Assembly: GCA_946409855.1 (NCBI GenBank)
Contig: CAMJXZ010000120.1
Span: 1 to 9,024 of the forward strand
DNA length: 9,024 nt
Reading direction: 5' to 3'
Source of the DNA: an uncultured Clostridia bacterium
GTDB taxonomy: Bacteria > Bacillota > Clostridia > Christensenellales > Aristaeellaceae
Made by a program: the position numbers and the translations under genes. Each line of letters begins with the position of its first letter. Positions within the stretch are counted from its first letter, which is position 1. The notes under the pieces are model-generated. The model had not been told where the DNA came from and did not search any database. It saw only the letters and a list, made by a program, of their open reading frames with translations. Shown here piece after piece: positions 6,260 to 9,024 of the stretch.

Positions 6260-7117
6260 TTGAATAAAGTTTTCGCGTTTTTCAAAGACAGCCGGGTGAA
6301 ATCCTGGGCATTGATTGTCCTGGGCTGCGTAGTTGCCGCTTCTTCCTACCCGATGTTTCTGACGCCCAACGCCATCGCGCCGGGCGGACTGACCGGCGTA
6401 TCCATGATTCTGAATCACGTGTTTCACTGGCCGATCGGCATCACCAGCCTGCTGCTTTGCGCGCCCCTCTTTGTCGCCGGGTGGCGGCAGTCCGGCGCAC
6501 GGTTTATTTTGAGGACCATCGGCGCCACCGCGCTGTTCTCCGTACTGATCGACATTCTGCCCCTGCCCGCGATCACGGACGATATCCTGCTGGCCACGGT
6601 ATTCGGGGCCGCCCTCATGGGCATCGGGCTTGCGCTCATTTTTCTGGGCGGGGGAACGACCGGCGGCACCGACATGCTGGCGGAGCTGCTGCACAAACGT
6701 TTTCCCTCCGTCAAAGTGGGCGTTTTCCTGGCTATTGCCGACGGCTGCGTGATCCTGGCCGCCGCGTTCATTCTGGGCACCCGGGCGGCTTTGTACGCGC
6801 TGATCAATATCCTGATCTCCGCTTATGTGATCGATCTGGTGCTTTCCGGCGCCGGCAACGCGAAGGCCTGCTTTATCATTTCCGATCACGCCGGTCAGAT
6901 CACCGAACGCATCATGAACGACCTGGACCGGGGCGTTACCCTGCTCGACGCGACCGGCGCATATTCCGGGCAGCCGAAGAATATGATCGTCTGCGTCTGC
7001 GCCGCCCGCGAAATCATCCGCCTCAAACAGATCATGAAGCAGGAAGACCCGAAGTCGTTCATTTTCATTACCGATACCCATGAAACGCTGGGGGAAGGCT
7101 TCAATCACCTGATCTAA
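6260..7117 (+). CDS. YitT-family membrane protein (DUF161 + DUF2179)
   Basis: 285 residues from TTG 6260, the usual size for this family. Five or six hydrophobic segments can be seen at about 15-31, 58-75, 85-103, 110-131, 155-172 and 176-197. Family-type glycine motifs are IAPGGLTGVS (39-48) and LGGGTTGGTDMLAELL (129-144), the two halves looking like a repeat. The soluble C-terminus (about 200-282) matches DUF2179 with SGQPKNMIVCVC (236-247) and FIFITDTHETLGEGF (267-281). YitT proteins are widespread in Bacillota, inner-membrane, and of unsettled function; a transport role is often assumed. The start lies 28 nt after the ATP-grasp stop, so it is likely the last gene of the same transcript and may be the export or import partner of the cluster, or simply a co-transcribed neighbour. 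Confidence 0.85.
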   Translation: MNKVFAFFKDSRVKSWALIVLGCVVAASSYPMFLTPNAIAPGGLTGVSMILNHVFHWPIGITSLLLCAPLFVAGWRQSGARFILRTIGATALFSVLIDILPLPAITDDILLATVFGAALMGIGLALIFLGGGTTGGTDMLAELLHKRFPSVKVGVFLAIADGCVILAAAFILGTRAALYALINILISAYVIDLVLSGAGNAKACFIISDHAGQITERIMNDLDRGVTLLDATGAYSGQPKNMIVCVCAAREIIRLKQIMKQEDPKSFIFITDTHETLGEGFNHLI

Positions 7118-7142
7118 CAGCTTTCTCCGTCTTTTTCCGGGT

Positions 7143-7195
7143 CCGGAAGGCCTCTGTATTGTAACAGGGCCGTCTCATGGATCCGGTTTTCTTTT
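7143..7195 (+). terminator. Possible rho-independent terminator after the yitT-like gene
   Basis: An outer stem CCGGA (7143-7147) with TCCGG (7182-7186) encloses an inner stem GGCC-t-CTGT (7149-7157) with ACAGGGCC (7164-7171), and the T-rich tract TTTTCTTTT (7187-7195) follows at once. The outer stem is only 5 bp and an unpaired stretch of about 10 nt lies between the stems on the 3' side, so the structure is imperfect. Its place between the yitT stop and the next promoter is right for a terminator. Confidence 0.35.
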
Positions 7196-7230
7196 GCCAT
7201 ACTTTTGCCCTTATTCGCGGCTTTCCTTTT

Positions 7231-7245
7231 GATTGACATTCAATC
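7231..7245. promoter_or_regulatory. Candidate operator: perfect inverted repeat over the -35 box
   Basis: GATTGA (7231-7236), CAT, TCAATC (7240-7245) is a perfect 6-3-6 inverted repeat that contains the TTGACA -35 element of the ABC transporter promoter. A dimeric repressor bound here would block RNA polymerase. TTGA/TCAA half-sites occur in operators of MarR-type regulators, which often control drug exporters, but no regulator gene is in the window and the protein is unknown. Confidence 0.4.
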
Positions 7246-7260
7246 CTGGCATGCTATAAT
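7233..7260 (+). promoter_or_regulatory. Strong sigma-A promoter for the ABC exporter
   Basis: Perfect TTGACA (7233-7238) and perfect TATAAT (7255-7260) are separated by 16 nt, with an extended -10 TG at 7252-7253. The region is AT-rich within a GC-rich window. Transcription would begin near 7267, about 32 nt before the TTG start, so the leader is short. This is the best promoter in the window and separates the exporter from the cluster upstream. Confidence 0.82.
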
Positions 7261-7280
7261 TAATAAGATGGATTTTTCCC

Positions 7281-7291
7281 AGAAGGGGTGG
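7281..7291 (+). promoter_or_regulatory. Ribosome binding site deciding the TTG start at 7299
   Basis: AGAAGGGGTGG is a near match to the Shine-Dalgarno consensus and ends 7 nt before TTG 7299. The first in-frame ATG falls 20 codons later (7359), inside the first hydrophobic segment, so it would remove the normal N-terminus. Confidence 0.65.
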
Positions 7292-7298
7292 TTTCCGC

Positions 7299-9024
7299 TT
7301 GATCAGATTATTTCGTTTTTCGGGGAAATATAAGCTTTATCTGTTTCTCGCGCCGCTGATGATCATCGGGGAAGTGATGATGGAAACATTTATTCCCCAG
7401 TTGACCGCCAGGCTGATCAACCTGATCAACGACGCGGAAACCATACCGCTGGAAATGTCCCAGGTGCTGCTGCTGGGCGGGCAGATGGTGCTGATGAGCA
7501 TTCTTTCCCTGGGCTTCGGCGCCGCCGCGGCCCGCTTTGCCGCCGTCGGGGCGATGGGCTTTTCAAGGAACCTGCGCCATTCGCTGTTCGAAAAAACGCA
7601 GAGTTTTTCTTTCAAGAACATCGATAAATTCAGCACCGCGTCCCTGGTGACCAGGCTGACCACGGACGTAAACCAGGTGCAGAATATGCTGATGATGCTG
7701 GTCCGCATGGCGGTGCGTTCGCCCATCATGTTTGTCATGGCGTTTTTCTGGGCCTGGCGCATGAACCCAAGCCTGATCACCATCCTTCTGGTCGCGGTGC
7801 CCGTACTGTTTACCGGTCTTGGCCTGATCATCAAAACGGCTTTCCCGCGCTTCAAGGTCATGATGGAAAAGTACGACGCGCTGAATGGCTCGGTCCAGGA
7901 AAACCTCATCGCGATCCGGGTCGTCAAGGCGTTTGTGCGTGAAAGCTTTGAAAAATCAAAGTTTGCCAAATCGGCGGACGATCTGATGAATTCACAGCGC
8001 CGCGCCGAAAAAGTCGTCATCCTGAACAGCCCGCTGATGCAGATCCTGATGAACGGCTGCGTGGTAGCGGTGCTCTGGTTCGGCGGCAGGCAGATCGTCC
8101 GCGGCGACATGAGCCTGGGGGATCTGACTTCTTTCATTACTTACATCACGCAGATCCTGATGTCGCTGATGATGCTCAGCTTCATCTTTGTTTCCTACGT
8201 GCTTTCCAAAGCTTCCGTGAGCCGTATCAATGAAGTGCTGGACGAAGTGCCGGATATCACGAGCCCTGATGACAGCCTGAAGGATGTGGCCGACGGCTCC
8301 ATCGTGTTTGAGCACGTTTCCTTCTCCTATACGGGCAAAAAAGAGCGGGAAGTGCTCAAAGACGTCAATTTCTCCATCCGTTCCGGCGAAACCATCGGCC
8401 TGATCGGCGCGACAGGCTCCGCCAAAACAACCCTCGTCAGCCTGATCCCCAGGCTCTATGACGTAACGGAGGGCAGCGTCCTGGTCGGCGGGCAGGATGT
8501 GCGGAAATACGATACGGCAGCGCTCCGCGACGCGGTATCGGTGGTGCTGCAGAAAAACGTTCTTTTCTCCGGCTCCATCGCGGAAAACCTTCGCTGGGGC
8601 GACGAAAACGCGACCCAGGAGGAACTGGAAGCTGCCTGCCGGGTGGCCCAGGCGGATGAATTCATCAAATCCTTCCCGGGCGGATATGAGATGGACCTGG
8701 GGCAGGGCGGCGTCAACGTTTCCGGCGGGCAGAAGCAAAGGCTGTGCATCGCCAGGGCGCTTCTGAAAAAGCCAAAGGTCATGATCCTGGACGACGCGAC
8801 CAGCGCGGTCGATACGGCGACGGACGCCCGGATCCGCGAAGCGCTCCGCACGCAGATGCCGGAAACCACCAAGATCATCATCGCCCAGCGCATTACGTCC
8901 GTTCAGGACGCGGACCGGATCATCGTGCTGGACGAAGGGCAGATCAGCGATATCGGCACCCACGAGGAGCTGCTCGGGCGCAACGAGATTTACCGGGAAG
9001 TGTATAACTCCCAGCAGAAGGGAG
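7299..9024 (+). CDS. Half ABC exporter, degenerate-site subunit, 3' partial
   Basis: 575 residues are visible and the frame runs off the right edge, probably only a few codons short of the end. It is a type-IV exporter: six-helix membrane domain (about 10-305), then an ATPase domain (about 330-575). ATPase motifs: A-loop Tyr344; Walker A GATGSAKT (370-377) with Ala375 where Gly is usual; Q-loop Gln418; signature NVSGGQKQR (473-481); Walker B VMILD (494-498) followed by Asp499 instead of the catalytic Glu; D-loop SAVD (502-505); switch residue Gln530 (IIIAQR) instead of His. Asp for Glu together with Gln for His is the pattern known from the non-canonical subunit of heterodimeric exporters such as TM287 or BmrC. 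A canonical partner with E and H is expected directly downstream. Substrates of such pairs are often drugs, lipids or peptides; none can be named here. It has its own promoter, so it need not serve the cluster upstream. Confidence 0.9.
   Translation, partial: MIRLFRFSGKYKLYLFLAPLMIIGEVMMETFIPQLTARLINLINDAETIPLEMSQVLLLGGQMVLMSILSLGFGAAAARFAAVGAMGFSRNLRHSLFEKTQSFSFKNIDKFSTASLVTRLTTDVNQVQNMLMMLVRMAVRSPIMFVMAFFWAWRMNPSLITILLVAVPVLFTGLGLIIKTAFPRFKVMMEKYDALNGSVQENLIAIRVVKAFVRESFEKSKFAKSADDLMNSQRRAEKVVILNSPLMQILMNGCVVAVLWFGGRQIVRGDMSLGDLTSFITYITQILMSLMMLSFIFVSYVLSKASVSRINEVLDEVPDITSPDDSLKDVADGSIVFEHVSFSYTGKKEREVLKDVNFSIRSGETIGLIGATGSAKTTLVSLIPRLYDVTEGSVLVGGQDVRKYDTAALRDAVSVVLQKNVLFSGSIAENLRWGDENATQEELEAACRVAQADEFIKSFPGGYEMDLGQGGVNVSGGQKQRLCIARALLKKPKVMILDDATSAVDTATDARIREALRTQMPETTKIIIAQRITSVQDADRIIVLDEGQISDIGTHEELLGRNEIYREVYNSQQKG

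Noticed and set aside
6242..7108. Minus-strand open frame of 288 codons
   Set aside because: It mirrors almost exactly the yitT-like gene and has no hydrophobic or domain pattern.
7337..8963. Minus-strand open frames across the ABC transporter
   Set aside because: The + strand carries every ABC exporter motif in one unbroken frame; the minus frames overlap each other and lack motifs.

Overview
The window is GC-rich, G/C-ending in most third codon positions, and has all its genes on the + strand. Gram-positive signs are a strong SD-type ribosome site before most genes, frequent TTG starts, sigma-A-like promoters, a secreted CHAP/peptidoglycan-binding protein, SH3-repeat wall proteins and a YitT-family membrane protein. 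This suggests an anaerobic Bacillota of the class Clostridia, probably an uncultured gut or rumen lineage. That placement is inference from gene style; no marker gene is present.

Layout. (1) Positions 2-2996 hold a cell-envelope pair. The first gene is a 5'-truncated, membrane-anchored protein with four SH3-like repeats joined by Thr/Pro linkers, one membrane helix and a long cytoplasmic tail. Behind it, 37 nt away, is a secreted CHAP amidase/endopeptidase with a C-terminal peptidoglycan-binding domain. (2) A promoter overlapping the CHAP stop codon (2993-3022) starts a tight cluster, 3078-7117. It encodes a full-length GMP-synthase (GuaA) homologue that has lost the recognisable catalytic residues of both the glutaminase and ATP-pyrophosphatase domains, a tandem GNAT acyltransferase, a RimK-like ATP-grasp ligase whose start overlaps the GNAT stop, and a YitT-type membrane protein. 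(3) The 181-nt gap 7118-7298 holds a possible terminator and then a near-perfect sigma-A promoter with an extended -10. Its -35 box lies inside a perfect 6-3-6 inverted repeat. (4) From 7299 to the window end is a half ABC exporter with a degenerate ATPase site (Walker A Ala, Asp for the catalytic Glu, Gln for the switch His). This is the pattern of the non-canonical subunit of a heterodimeric exporter; its partner is expected just past the window edge.

The most interesting part is region 2. An intact, well-expressed-looking GuaA pseudoenzyme heads an apparent operon with an acyltransferase, an ATP-dependent carboxylate-amine ligase and a membrane protein. I know of no described system with this composition; its function is not deducible from the sequence alone. 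No RNA genes, insertion sequences, CRISPR arrays or attachment sites were seen, and no gene-free stretch exceeds 300 bases.
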